From assembly GCA_030838025.1 (NCBI GenBank), contig JAUTXM010000256.1, forward strand, positions 1-10,928: DNA of 10,928 bases, read 5' to 3'. The translations under genes were made by a program, and so were the position numbers. A model generated the notes under the pieces. It was not told where the DNA came from. It ran no database searches and saw only the letters and a list, made by a program, of their open reading frames with translations. The stretch comes from Acidimicrobiaceae bacterium. GTDB lineage: Bacteria; Actinomycetota; Acidimicrobiia; Acidimicrobiales; Palsa-688. Below, piece after piece: positions 1 to 7,065 of the stretch; the first letter of the stretch is position 1, and every line of letters begins with the position of its first letter.

Positions 1-289
1 CTGCGAGGCCGGCAACGTCGCCATCGCGGGCCACCGCACGACCTACGGGAAACCCTTCGCCAACCTCGACCGCCTCAAGCCCGGCGACACCATCGAGCTG
101 GACACGCCGATCGGTGGCTGCGTCTACCACCTGGCCCAGACCCCCTTTGTCGTCAGTCCGACCGACATCTCGGTGTTGGCCTCGACCACAGCTCGTTCGC
201 TGACGCTCACCACGTGCAACCCCAAGGGATCGGCAGCCCAACGGCTGGTCGTGCGGGCCGCCTGGTCTGAGGATCTGCGGCCGATATGA
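1..289 (+). CDS. Class E-like sortase, C-terminal part (5' end outside window)
   Basis: Reading from base 2, an open frame of 95 codons runs to TGA at 287-289. It carries the three sortase active-site elements in order. The catalytic His is in AGHRTTYG (visible residue 11). The catalytic Cys is in TLTTCNPKG (residue 72). The catalytic Arg follows nine residues later in AAQRLVV (residue 81). Sortases are membrane-anchored extracytoplasmic cysteine transpeptidases that join surface proteins to the cell wall or to pilins. The GHRTTYG and TLTTCNP forms are typical of class E sortases of high-GC Gram-positives. The N-terminal membrane anchor and first half of the domain lie outside the window. The stop overlaps the next gene's start (ATGA, 286-289), so the two are probably cotranslated, and the downstream secreted protein may be a partner. 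Family is confident; the exact class is inferred from motifs alone. Confidence 0.9.
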   Translation, partial: CEAGNVAIAGHRTTYGKPFANLDRLKPGDTIELDTPIGGCVYHLAQTPFVVSPTDISVLASTTARSLTLTTCNPKGSAAQRLVVRAAWSEDLRPI

Positions 290-2142
290 CGGGGAGGATC
301 GTCACCCGTGGCCGCCTCGTGGCCGCCGCCGCGGGCGCCGTGATCGTGATGGTCGTGGTGCCCGCGTCAGCCGCGTCGGCGACGACCACCACCAACATCG
401 TCATCACCACGCCGAGCCCAGGAACGAGCTTCACGTCCGGCGTCACGTCGGCGTCGGTCCCGATCAGCGGCAATGCCAACATCGTGCAGCAGCCACTGGA
501 ACGCAACGTCGTCAACGATCTCCAGGTGTCGGTCACCTTTGGCGGCGCCCAGGTCTTCTCCTGCGCCCACTCGGCCGATTGCGGTGCGACCAACGGCGCC
601 CCGTCTACCAACTTCTCCTTTACCCCCGTCGTGACCCGCAACGGTCCCTACAGCGTGTCGGCCTTGGTGAGCGGGACCGAGTGCAACGTGCTCAACAGCT
701 GCGTCCTGCGGTCCTCGACCGCCACGACCAACTTCAACGTCGGGGTGCACCCGGTGGCGCCCCGAAATGTCAGGGCGCAGGTGAACGGCGATCGCAGCGT
801 TACGGTCTCGTGGAGCGCCAACCCCGAGCCGGATGTGTTCGGTTACCAGATCCTGCGGCGGGATCCTGGGTCGTCGAGCAACCGGGCCGTCAACTCGTTT
901 CTTTCGGGCACCAGCTGGACCGATCAGGGGACGGTCGCAACGGGCGGCGACTACGGCTACATCGTGATTGCGTTCCGGCCGGGTGCCGACGGCACGTCGA
1001 CTGCGACCACGGTGCTCAGCACGTCGTCGGGTGCGGCGGCGGCCAGCGTGCCCGCTCCTCCGGTTCCGAGCACGACTGTGCCTGTCGGTGATCCCGTCGG
1101 TGCCGCGACGACCACGACGGTGGCGGCGCCGCTGCCACCGGCCGGCCCTGACCTCTCCGCCTTCCTCGATCAAGCGGCCAAGGCGGGTGCTATTCCAGTC
1201 GCCCCGCCCAAGGTCGTTGTGCCGCATGCGGCGTCGCCGGCGCACGTGGGAACGCCGTCGATCGCGGCGCCGGCCGGTCCGCCCGACACCTACGCCCCCA
1301 CGTTGCCGTACAGCGCTCCGGCCATCGGTGCCCCGCAAGCGGGCGGCGGTGGCGATTCGCCGCAGGTGGCTCTGCCGGGTCCGGTGGCGAAGTCGCACCA
1401 ACATCGGTCGCTGTTGTACTCCGTGGCCGGGGGGCTTTTCCTGTGCGTGCTGGGGTTGGCCGGGCGCACGGCCAACCGCCGTCCCGGTGCGCCTCCCCTG
1501 GAACCGCTGACGGATCGAGATCGCGATGGTGGCGGTGGCGGGGCAGCGGTCATCGTTCCCGCCTCAGCGTCGGCCAAGGCCGCTGCGCGGGCGGCGGCCC
1601 TGGTGGCTGCGGGCGGTGATGCGGCCGCCCTGACCGAGATCGTTCGGGCCGCCTCGTCGGAGGACGCCGTGGCTGCCGCGACCCCAGCGGAGAGCAATCC
1701 GGTTGCCGCCCCAGCCGGGGCGGTCGCGGCGGTCGCGGCATCCGAGGCGGCGTTCCGGCCCACGGGTCGTGCCGGGGCGGCCCGGGCTCCGGCCGCGGGT
1801 CGTGCCGCTGCAGCCGCGGGGCGGGTTCCGGGGGGGGCTCCGGCTTCGGGTCGTGCAGGGGCGGCGCCGGTTCCGGCCGCTGCCGTGCCATTGACACCGG
1901 TCGCTGCGGTTCCCACTCCGTCGAGGCCCAGGCTGTCGGCCGACCGACCCCCCGCGCCGGCGCACGGACCCGTTGCGGCGTTGCCGGGCGTCGGCATGAC
2001 GCCCTCATCCGGGCGCCCCAGCCGAGGCAAGGAAACGCCGTCGACGAATGAAGCGGTCGACTACTTCCGGCTCATCCGCGATCAGCCGCCTGGGCCGGCC
2101 GGCGGTGCAGAAGGGACCGACGCCCGCTCGGTTTTGGCCTAG
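286..2142 (+). CDS. Secreted/membrane-anchored protein with fibronectin type III domain and long Ala/Pro-rich tail
   Basis: 618 residues; no specific family recognised. An N-terminal signal sequence has basic residues up to about 10, a hydrophobic core at about 11-25 and a PASAASA-type cleavage region near 26-32. Residues about 37-155 look like an Ig-like beta domain with two close cysteine pairs (C93/C99 and C133/C139) that could form disulfides outside the cell. Residues about 157-246 are a fibronectin type III domain (APRNVRAQVNGDRSVTVSW, then FGYQILRR and YGYIVIAF). A Pro/Ala/Thr-rich linker follows. One hydrophobic segment at about 375-393, followed by RTANRR, is the only likely internal membrane span. 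The remaining 225 residues are Ala/Gly/Pro-rich low complexity, ending in a less biased segment, TNEAVDYFRLIRDQ (588-600). The ATGA overlap with the sortase gene suggests coupling and possibly a substrate or partner role, but there is no clean LPxTG or LAxTG signal. The start follows from the overlap and the signal peptide. Confidence 0.8.
   Translation: MTGRIVTRGRLVAAAAGAVIVMVVVPASAASATTTTNIVITTPSPGTSFTSGVTSASVPISGNANIVQQPLERNVVNDLQVSVTFGGAQVFSCAHSADCGATNGAPSTNFSFTPVVTRNGPYSVSALVSGTECNVLNSCVLRSSTATTNFNVGVHPVAPRNVRAQVNGDRSVTVSWSANPEPDVFGYQILRRDPGSSSNRAVNSFLSGTSWTDQGTVATGGDYGYIVIAFRPGADGTSTATTVLSTSSGAAAASVPAPPVPSTTVPVGDPVGAATTTTVAAPLPPAGPDLSAFLDQAAKAGAIPVAPPKVVVPHAASPAHVGTPSIAAPAGPPDTYAPTLPYSAPAIGAPQAGGGGDSPQVALPGPVAKSHQHRSLLYSVAGGLFLCVLGLAGRTANRRPGAPPLEPLTDRDRDGGGGGAAVIVPASASAKAAARAAALVAAGGDAAALTEIVRAASSEDAVAAATPAESNPVAAPAGAVAAVAASEAAFRPTGRAGAARAPAAGRAAAAAGRVPGGAPASGRAGAAPVPAAAVPLTPVAAVPTPSRPRLSADRPPAPAHGPVAALPGVGMTPSSGRPSRGKETPSTNEAVDYFRLIRDQPPGPAGGAEGTDARSVLA
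1764..1856 (+). repeat. Imperfect GC-rich repeats inside the Ala-rich tail
   Basis: The 9-mer GGGTCGTGC occurs at 1764-1772, 1797-1805 and 1848-1856. The spacings, 33 and 51 bases, are multiples of three, so the repeats encode recurring GRA and GRAGAA segments in the same frame. An eight-G run lies at 1830-1837. This looks like in-frame expansion of low-complexity sequence. No mobile element features are visible. Confidence 0.5.
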
Positions 2143-2182
2143 CGCGCGCGACTGTCGCCGACCGCGAGGTGTACTGTCAGGA

Positions 2183-2225
2183 GCGACACGGCGAGAGCCC
2201 GTAACGTGTCGTCCCGGCCTCTTTT
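2183..2225 (+). terminator. Possible terminator hairpin after the sortase/FnIII pair
   Basis: CGACACG (2184-2190) and CGTGTCG (2205-2211) are perfect 7-base inverted arms with a 14-base loop; G2183 and T2212 can add a G-U pair. A short CTTTT lies at 2221-2225, about ten bases past the stem, which is far for a classical intrinsic terminator. It sits 41 bases after the stop of the FnIII gene. The arm also covers the alternative GTG at 2206 of the next frame, which argues against that codon as the translation start. It could instead be a leader structure of the STAS gene. Confidence 0.3.
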
Positions 2226-2289
2226 GCTGGTTCCGGGAGCGACGCCCCAGACCCCGGCACCGCATCAGACCGATGCTGGTCTACCTGGG

Positions 2290-2670
2290 ATGAGTGTGAT
2301 GGTTGCTTCCTTTGTTGCCCCCGACCGTGGTGTTGCGCCGCTGCTGTCGATCGTCGAGGTCGGCCGGACGATCGCCTGGCTCGGCGCCGACGGCGACCGC
2401 ACCGCGGTGTGGCTCACCGGTGAACACGACAGTGCCACGGTGGCTGTCCTGGCTGACGCCTTGGCGAGAGCAATCTTTGTCGACGACGCCGACCTGATCG
2501 TCGATTTGAGCGCCGTGACCTTCCTGGACGCGGCCACGATCGGTGTGCTGATACGAGGGCGCAACATCCTGCGAACCCAGTCCCGGAGCCTCACACTGCG
2601 CTGCCCGCAGCGGCGCGCCTCGATTGTGATCGGCATCTGTGGGCTGACCGGCTTGGTCGAGGCCGCCTAA
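2290..2670 (+). CDS. STAS-domain protein, anti-sigma-factor-antagonist type
   Basis: 126 residues from ATG 2290. The frame stays open upstream to GTG 2206, which would add 28 Pro-rich residues lacking STAS character. The pattern is that of a STAS domain: WLTGEHD strand (residues 41-47), helix, DADLIVDLSAVTFLDA (67-81), helix from about 82, then SLTLRCPQ strand and a C-terminal helix. STAS proteins of this type (SpoIIAA, RsbV) bind a kinase/anti-sigma partner and release a sigma factor. They are switched off by phosphorylation of the Ser right after the conserved Asp. Here Asp80 is followed by Ala81-Ala82-Thr83, so that Ser is missing. No anti-sigma kinase or sigma factor lies next to it in the window. 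Its role could be sigma control or another STAS interaction. No strong ribosome binding site is visible for either start, so the start is uncertain. Confidence 0.75.
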   Translation: MSVMVASFVAPDRGVAPLLSIVEVGRTIAWLGADGDRTAVWLTGEHDSATVAVLADALARAIFVDDADLIVDLSAVTFLDAATIGVLIRGRNILRTQSRSLTLRCPQRRASIVIGICGLTGLVEAA

Positions 2671-2673
2671 CTG

Positions 2674-2736
2674 CTCGAACAGCCAGGTGCCGTGCGGTTC
2701 CCGGTATGCTCAGGCGACCGCTAGAAATCGTTCGAG
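2674..2736. repeat. Inverted repeat flanking the purA promoter
   Basis: CTCGAAC at 2674-2680 and GTTCGAG at 2730-2736 are perfect 7-base inverted arms 49 bases apart. They bracket the predicted -10 element, and the right arm overlaps the purA ribosome binding site. This could be an operator pair or an RNA structure in readthrough transcripts, or chance. Confidence 0.3.
2705..2710 (+). promoter_or_regulatory. Predicted -10 element of the purA operon promoter
   Basis: TATGCT preceded by GG matches the TANNNT form of housekeeping -10 elements in high-GC Gram-positives. Transcription would start near 2716-2717, giving a leader of about 30 bases before purA. No convincing -35 hexamer is seen 16-18 bases upstream, which is common in this group. 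It lies in the 76-base gap after the STAS gene, where a promoter for the operon is expected. Confidence 0.5.
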
Positions 2737-2739
2737 GAG
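2734..2739 (+). promoter_or_regulatory. Ribosome binding site deciding the purA start
   Basis: GAGGAG lies 7 bases upstream of GTG 2747. An in-frame ATG at 2687 would instead add 20 Arg-rich residues and would place translation start upstream of the predicted promoter. The GTG start also puts the P-loop GTQWGDEGKGK at the family-typical residues 8-18. Confidence 0.75.
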
Positions 2740-2746
2740 CAAACGC

Positions 2747-4027
2747 GTGCCCGCCACTGTGGTCGTCGGTACCCAATGGGGCGACGAGGGCAAGGGCAAG
2801 TTGACTGACCTGCTGGCCCGCGAAATGAACATGGTGGTCCGCTATCAAGGCGGCCACAACGCGGGTCACACCATCGTCGTCGACGGTGAGTCCTTCGCCT
2901 TGCAGCTACTCCCGAGCGGCGTCCTCTACCCCCACATCACCCCGGTCATCGGCAACGGCGTCGTCGTCGATCCCGGTGTGCTCCTGGATGAGATCGACCT
3001 CCTCACGGCCCGGGGCATTGACTGCTCCAAGCTCAAGGTGTCGGGCAACGCCCACCTGATCATGCCCTACCACCAGGAGCTCGACGCCATCATCGAGCGC
3101 TACCTCGGTCGCAACAAGCTGGGCACGACGCGCCGAGGCATTGGGCCGGCCTACGCCGACAAGGCGTCGAGGGTGGGACTGCGGGTCCAGGATCTGCTCG
3201 ACCCGAAGATCTTCCGCCAAAAGCTCGAGGTCGTGCTCAAGGAGAAGAACCAGGTCCTGGCCAAGGTATACAACCGGTTGCCGCTGTCGATCGACGACAT
3301 CGCCGCCCGATACCTCGACGAGTACGCGCCCCGGCTGGCTCCGATGATCGCCGACTGCGTCGGCCTGCTGCACGAGGCGCTGGAGGCGGGTCAGGCGATC
3401 CTGCTCGAAGGCGCCCAGGCGACGTTCCTCGACTTGGACCACGGAACCTATCCCTTCGTCACCTCGTCCAACCCCGTGGCCGGTGGGGCCTGCGTCGGAG
3501 CCGGGATCGGACCTCGGGACATCGACCAGGTCATCGGCATAGCCAAGGCGTATTGCACCCGGGTGGGCGCCGGCCCCTTCCCGACCGAGCAGTTCGAGGG
3601 GGTGGGCGAGGTGCTCGTCGACCGGGGCCATGAGTACGGCACCGTGACCGGCCGCCGCCGGCGGCCGGGATGGTTCGACGCCGTGATGGTCCGCCATGCG
3701 GTGCGGCTGAACTCCTTGTCGGAGATCGCCGTGACCAAGCTCGACGTCCTCGACGCTTTCGCCACCTTGAAGGTCTGCGTCGCCTACGACCATGACGGCG
3801 TGCGCCACCGGCATCTGCCTTACCACCAAACCGTCCTGCATGAGGTCACCCCGGTGTACGAGGAGCTTCCCGGCTGGGAGACCGACCTCACGCAGGTGAC
3901 CGAGTTGAGTGAGCTTCCGGCCGCGGCCAAGGACTACATCCATTTCCTGGCGGATCAGTGCGGCGTTCCCATCCGGCTGGTCGGTGTGGGGCCGGGTCGA
4001 GACCAGTTGGTCCGCTTCGATTCATGA
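2747..4027 (+). CDS. purA: Adenylosuccinate synthetase
   Basis: 426 residues, the usual length for bacterial PurA. It catalyses GTP-dependent joining of IMP and aspartate to adenylosuccinate in the cytoplasm, the first committed step to AMP. The GTP-binding loop GTQWGDEGKGK is at 8-18, with the catalytic Asp13. GGHNAGHT at 35-42 holds the catalytic His41, both at the family's usual positions. IMP-binding GTTRRGIGPAYADKASR is at 126-142. EGAQATFLDLDHGTYPFVTS is at 221-240. TGRRRRPGWFDAV is at 301-313, and the guanine-contact TKLD is at 330-333. GTG 2747 is chosen for its Shine-Dalgarno sequence and the family start. It is first in the purine operon, and its TGA overlaps the purD ATG by 4 bases. 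PurA uses the same IMP-to-AMP branch as PurB, encoded three genes downstream. Nothing is missing from the active site. Confidence 0.97.
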   Translation: MPATVVVGTQWGDEGKGKLTDLLAREMNMVVRYQGGHNAGHTIVVDGESFALQLLPSGVLYPHITPVIGNGVVVDPGVLLDEIDLLTARGIDCSKLKVSGNAHLIMPYHQELDAIIERYLGRNKLGTTRRGIGPAYADKASRVGLRVQDLLDPKIFRQKLEVVLKEKNQVLAKVYNRLPLSIDDIAARYLDEYAPRLAPMIADCVGLLHEALEAGQAILLEGAQATFLDLDHGTYPFVTSSNPVAGGACVGAGIGPRDIDQVIGIAKAYCTRVGAGPFPTEQFEGVGEVLVDRGHEYGTVTGRRRRPGWFDAVMVRHAVRLNSLSEIAVTKLDVLDAFATLKVCVAYDHDGVRHRHLPYHQTVLHEVTPVYEELPGWETDLTQVTELSELPAAAKDYIHFLADQCGVPIRLVGVGPGRDQLVRFDS

Positions 4028-5283
4028 CGAGGGTTTGCGTTGTCGGGGCCGGGGCCCGCGAGCATGCCCTGGCGGTCGCTCTGGCCAGGACCGCCTCGGT
4101 CGTGGTGGCGCCGGGCAACCCGGGCATCACGGCGCTCAGCCCCGGCATCGCGTGCACGCCCCGACCGGCAGAGGAGATCGACGCCGACCTCTTCGTCATC
4201 GGGCCCGAAGTGCCACTGGTCGGCGGCCTGGCCGACCGTCTCCGCGGTCGGGGAAAACTGGTCCTCGGTCCCGGCGCGGACGGCGCCCAGGTCGAGGGCT
4301 CGAAGGCCTGGATGAAGGCGTTGCTGGTCAGCGCGGGCGTGCCGACCGCAGCCCATGGCACCTTCGACGCCGAGGCTCCGGCGGTGGCGTTCCTGCGCCA
4401 GCTCCGCGGTGACGGGCCGTATGTGGTCAAGACCGATGGTCTGGCCGCCGGCAAGGGAGTGCTGGTGACCGGCGCCATCGACGAGGCCATCGACGATGTC
4501 CAGGCCAAGCTCTCGGGCTCGGCCTTCGGTGCTGCCGGTCGGCGCGTGGTGATCGAGGAAGGGCTGGTCGGCGAGGAGCTGTCCGTGATGGCTTTGTGCG
4601 ACGGCACCCGAGCGGTGCCGTTGGCGGCCGCCCAGGACTTCAAGCGGGCGGGCGAGGGTGACACCGGGCCCAACACGGGGGGGATGGGTGCCTTCTCGCC
4701 GGTACCGGGCGCGGGCGACGATCTGGTCGACACCGTCATGGACCAGGCGGTACTGCCCACGTTGGCGGCGCTCAGGCGACGGGGCATCGACTACCGCGGC
4801 GTGCTGTACGCCGGGATCATGCTCACCGCCGACGGCCCCAAGGTCCTGGAGTTCAACGTCCGCTTCGGCGATCCCGAAGCCCAGGTGGTGCTACCCCGAT
4901 GGCACGGCGATGTGGTCTCGTTCCTGGCGTCGGCTGCCGGTGGATCGCTGGGGCCGAGCCCGGGCTTTTCCGACCAGGCGGCGGTCTGTGTGGTGCTGGC
5001 CGCCGAGGGCTACCCGACCGAGCCACGGACCGGCGATGTCATCAGCGGCTGGGATGCAGCTGCGACGATGGATGGTGTGCAGCTGTACGCGGCCTCGGTG
5101 GCGCAAGACGCCCGGGGCCTGACCACCAGCGGGGGTCGGGTACTGAGCGTCTCGGCGTTGGGTGACGCACTGCCCGAAGCGCGCGACCGGGCCTACGCTG
5201 CCGCCGCCATGATCGACTGGCCGGGCCGGCTGATGCGCCGGGATATCGCGTCCCGAGCGGCCGTCGGGGTGCAGGGGCCATGA
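4024..5283 (+). CDS. purD: Phosphoribosylamine-glycine ligase (GAR synthetase)
   Basis: 419 residues, the family's usual length. It joins phosphoribosylamine and glycine with ATP to give GAR, the second step of de novo purine synthesis, in the cytoplasm. The N-terminal domain begins VCVVGAGAREHALA (4-17; the usual form has GGREHA). GPEVPLVGGLAD is at 60-71. The ATP-grasp domain includes EGSKAWMK (91-98), YVVKTDGLAAGKGV (133-146), IEEGLVGEELS (177-187) and the PurD signature region NTGGMGAFSPVP (217-228). Metal and ATP residues are in LEFNVRFGDPEAQ (275-287). ATG 4024 overlaps the purA stop. The frame extends 22 codons further upstream inside purA, but that would add unrelated residues. No clear ribosome binding site precedes it, so translation probably depends on coupling to purA. 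The stop overlaps purE by 4 bases. Confidence 0.97.
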   Translation: MTRVCVVGAGAREHALAVALARTASVVVAPGNPGITALSPGIACTPRPAEEIDADLFVIGPEVPLVGGLADRLRGRGKLVLGPGADGAQVEGSKAWMKALLVSAGVPTAAHGTFDAEAPAVAFLRQLRGDGPYVVKTDGLAAGKGVLVTGAIDEAIDDVQAKLSGSAFGAAGRRVVIEEGLVGEELSVMALCDGTRAVPLAAAQDFKRAGEGDTGPNTGGMGAFSPVPGAGDDLVDTVMDQAVLPTLAALRRRGIDYRGVLYAGIMLTADGPKVLEFNVRFGDPEAQVVLPRWHGDVVSFLASAAGGSLGPSPGFSDQAAVCVVLAAEGYPTEPRTGDVISGWDAAATMDGVQLYAASVAQDARGLTTSGGRVLSVSALGDALPEARDRAYAAAAMIDWPGRLMRRDIASRAAVGVQGP

Positions 5284-5729
5284 AGGTGGCGGTGCTCATG
5301 GGGTCGGCCAGCGACCAGGCCCGGATGTCGCAGGCCACGGAGTTGTTGGGCAGCTTCGGCGTCGAGGCGACCGAGCACGTCCTTTCGGCCCACCGGACCC
5401 CGGAGGCGGTGGCGACCTTCGCCCGGGCGGCCCGCGACCGTGGCTACGGCGTCGTCATCTGCGGCGCCGGAATGGCCGCCGCCCTTCCCGGTGTGGTCGC
5501 GGCCTTCACCACCCTTCCGGTGATCGGCGTGCCGCTCTCGGGCAGCGCCCTGTCGGGCGTCGATGCCCTCTACGCCATCGTGCAGATGCCCCGCGGCGTG
5601 CCCGTCGCCACCGTGGCCATCGACGGCGCCGCCAATGCCGCCTTGCTGGCGGTCGAGATCCTCGCCGTCACCGATGGCGCCCTGGCGGCCAAGCTGGCGA
5701 CCTACCGCGAGGCGTGGACGGCCACATGA
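5280..5729 (+). CDS. purE: N5-carboxyaminoimidazole ribonucleotide mutase (class I PurE)
   Basis: 149 residues, close to the 160-170 of class I PurE. The enzyme rearranges N5-CAIR, made by PurK, to CAIR. MGSASD is at 7-12. SAHRTP is at 40-45 and includes the catalytic His42. GAGMAAALPGVVAA (62-75) and GVDALYAIVQMPRGVPVATV (97-116) form the rest of the site, followed by GAANAALLAVEIL. SAHRTP suggests class I rather than the direct-carboxylation class II. One oddity: the family's GAGGAAHLPG reads GAGMAAALPG here, so the usual His is Ala69. AGGGG lies just before the ATG. Start and stop both overlap the neighbours by 4 bases. purK is not in this window and would have to be elsewhere if this is class I. 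Family assignment is firm; the class is inferred. Confidence 0.95.
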   Translation: MKVAVLMGSASDQARMSQATELLGSFGVEATEHVLSAHRTPEAVATFARAARDRGYGVVICGAGMAAALPGVVAAFTTLPVIGVPLSGSALSGVDALYAIVQMPRGVPVATVAIDGAANAALLAVEILAVTDGALAAKLATYREAWTAT

Positions 5730-7063
5730 TTCCTCGCTACTCGCTACCCGCCATGGCCGAGTTGTTCACCGACGCATCCAAGCTGGCCAACTGGCTCGAG
5801 ATCGAGGTGCTGGCGGTTGAGGCCTGGGCTCGACTCGGTGTAATCCCGGTCGAGGATGCCCTGGCGGTCCGGGAGCGGGCGCCGGTCGTAGACGACGAAC
5901 TGGTAGCCGCGGTGGCGGAGCGGGAGACGGTCACGGACCACGACGTGGCGGCATTCGTCGATGTCATCCAGGACCGGATCGGTGGCGGCGCCGGCAAATG
6001 GGTGCACTACGGGCTCACGTCCTCCGATGTCGTGGACACCGCCTGGTGTGTGATCCTGACCAAGGCGGCCGACTTGTTGATCGGCGCTTCGGGTGACCTG
6101 ATCGAGACCTTGCGCGAACGGGCGGTCGAGCATCGCGACACCGCCATGGTCGGCCGGACCCACGGCATCCACGCCGAGCCGACGACGTTCGGGCGCAAGC
6201 TGGCGCTGTGGGCGCTGCAGGCGGACCGCGATCGGCGGCGCTTGATCGCGGCCCGCCGAGGGATCGCCGTGGGCAAGCTCTCGGGTGCGGTCGGCACCTA
6301 CTCCAACGTCGATCCAGCGGTCGAGGAGGAGGTGTGCCGGGCCCTCGGGCTGACTCCCGTCCCGGCCACGCAGGTCATCGCACGAGACCGCCACGCCGAG
6401 TTCCTGTGGGCCTGCGCGTCGCTCGGCGCCACCGTGGAGATGATGGCAACCGAGGTCCGACACCTGCAACGGACCGAGGTGCGGGAGGTGGAGGAGGCGT
6501 TTCGGGTCGGGCAGAAGGGGAGCTCGGCCATGCCCCACAAGCGCAACCCGATCAAGAGTGAGCAGTTGTCCGGGCTGGCCCGGGTGCTGCGGGGGTACCT
6601 GGGGGCGGGGCTGGAAGACGTGGCCTTGTGGCATGAACGCGACATATCCCATAGCTCGGTTGAGCGCGTCATCCTCCCCGACGCCGGCCTGCTGGCGTAT
6701 TACCTGTTGGTGCGGATGACGGCCCTGATCCGCGGGCTCGTCATTTTCCCCGACCGGATGTTGACCAACCTGGACCGGTCGTACGGGCTCGTGTTCAGCC
6801 AGCCCGTCCTGCTTGCCTTGGTCGGGTCGGGGCTGACCCGCGATGCCGCCTATCGCATCGTGCAGCGCGACGCCATGACGGCCTGGGGCGAGGGGCGGCC
6901 GTTCCTGGACGTTCTGGAGGCCGACCCCGAGGTGCCCTTGGGCAAGGTGGCGCTGGACGAGGCGTTCGACCTGCGGCGCAGCCTGCGCCACGGGAGCCGG
7001 GTGTTCGAGGCGCTGGCCGGGGTGCCCCGGCCGGACGAGATCGAGATCGAGACGGGAGCCTGA
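5726..7063 (+). CDS. purB: Adenylosuccinate lyase
   Basis: 445 residues, family-typical. It is a fumarate-releasing lyase used twice: SAICAR to AICAR in the main pathway, and adenylosuccinate to AMP after PurA. TDHDVAAFVD is at 70-79 and HYGLTSSDVVDT at 94-105. GRTHGIHAEPTTFGRKLALW (143-162) holds the catalytic His region. The fumarate lyase signature GSSAMPHKRNPIKSE (265-279) is on the loop with the catalytic Ser. LWHERDISHSSVERVILPD is at 301-319. ATG 5726 overlaps the purE stop as ATGA; an in-frame GTG at 5714 would add four residues. The enzyme works as a homotetramer in which three chains build each active site. It is followed after 2 bases by purC, whose product SAICAR is its substrate. 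Confidence 0.97.
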   Translation: MIPRYSLPAMAELFTDASKLANWLEIEVLAVEAWARLGVIPVEDALAVRERAPVVDDELVAAVAERETVTDHDVAAFVDVIQDRIGGGAGKWVHYGLTSSDVVDTAWCVILTKAADLLIGASGDLIETLRERAVEHRDTAMVGRTHGIHAEPTTFGRKLALWALQADRDRRRLIAARRGIAVGKLSGAVGTYSNVDPAVEEEVCRALGLTPVPATQVIARDRHAEFLWACASLGATVEMMATEVRHLQRTEVREVEEAFRVGQKGSSAMPHKRNPIKSEQLSGLARVLRGYLGAGLEDVALWHERDISHSSVERVILPDAGLLAYYLLVRMTALIRGLVIFPDRMLTNLDRSYGLVFSQPVLLALVGSGLTRDAAYRIVQRDAMTAWGEGRPFLDVLEADPEVPLGKVALDEAFDLRRSLRHGSRVFEALAGVPRPDEIEIETGA

Positions 7064-7065
7064 CG

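Noticed and set aside
367..1404. 345-codon minus-strand frame opposite the FnIII gene
   Set aside because: Over a quarter Arg with RRR runs; reads as the complement of the plus-strand gene.
2206..2289. GTG 2206 as start of the STAS gene
   Set aside because: It adds 28 Pro-rich residues without STAS character, and the codon lies in the arm of a hairpin; still possible, as ATG 2290 also lacks a strong ribosome binding site.
2671..2746. Purine riboswitch ahead of purA
   Set aside because: The gap is short and I see none of the paired elements of a purine aptamer; only a -10 element, a ribosome binding site and distant inverted arms.
2906..3943. 345-codon minus-strand frame opposite purA
   Set aside because: Mirror frame of purA with no recognisable motifs, start signal or promoter.
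3888..4787. 299-codon minus-strand frame across purA/purD
   Set aside because: Ser/Pro/Ala/Arg-rich, crosses a gene junction, no motifs; a composition artefact.
5744..6991. 415-codon open frame on the minus strand opposite purB
   Set aside because: The protein is His/Arg/Gln/Pro-rich with no domain pattern and lies fully opposite a clear purB; such frames are expected in high-GC coding DNA.
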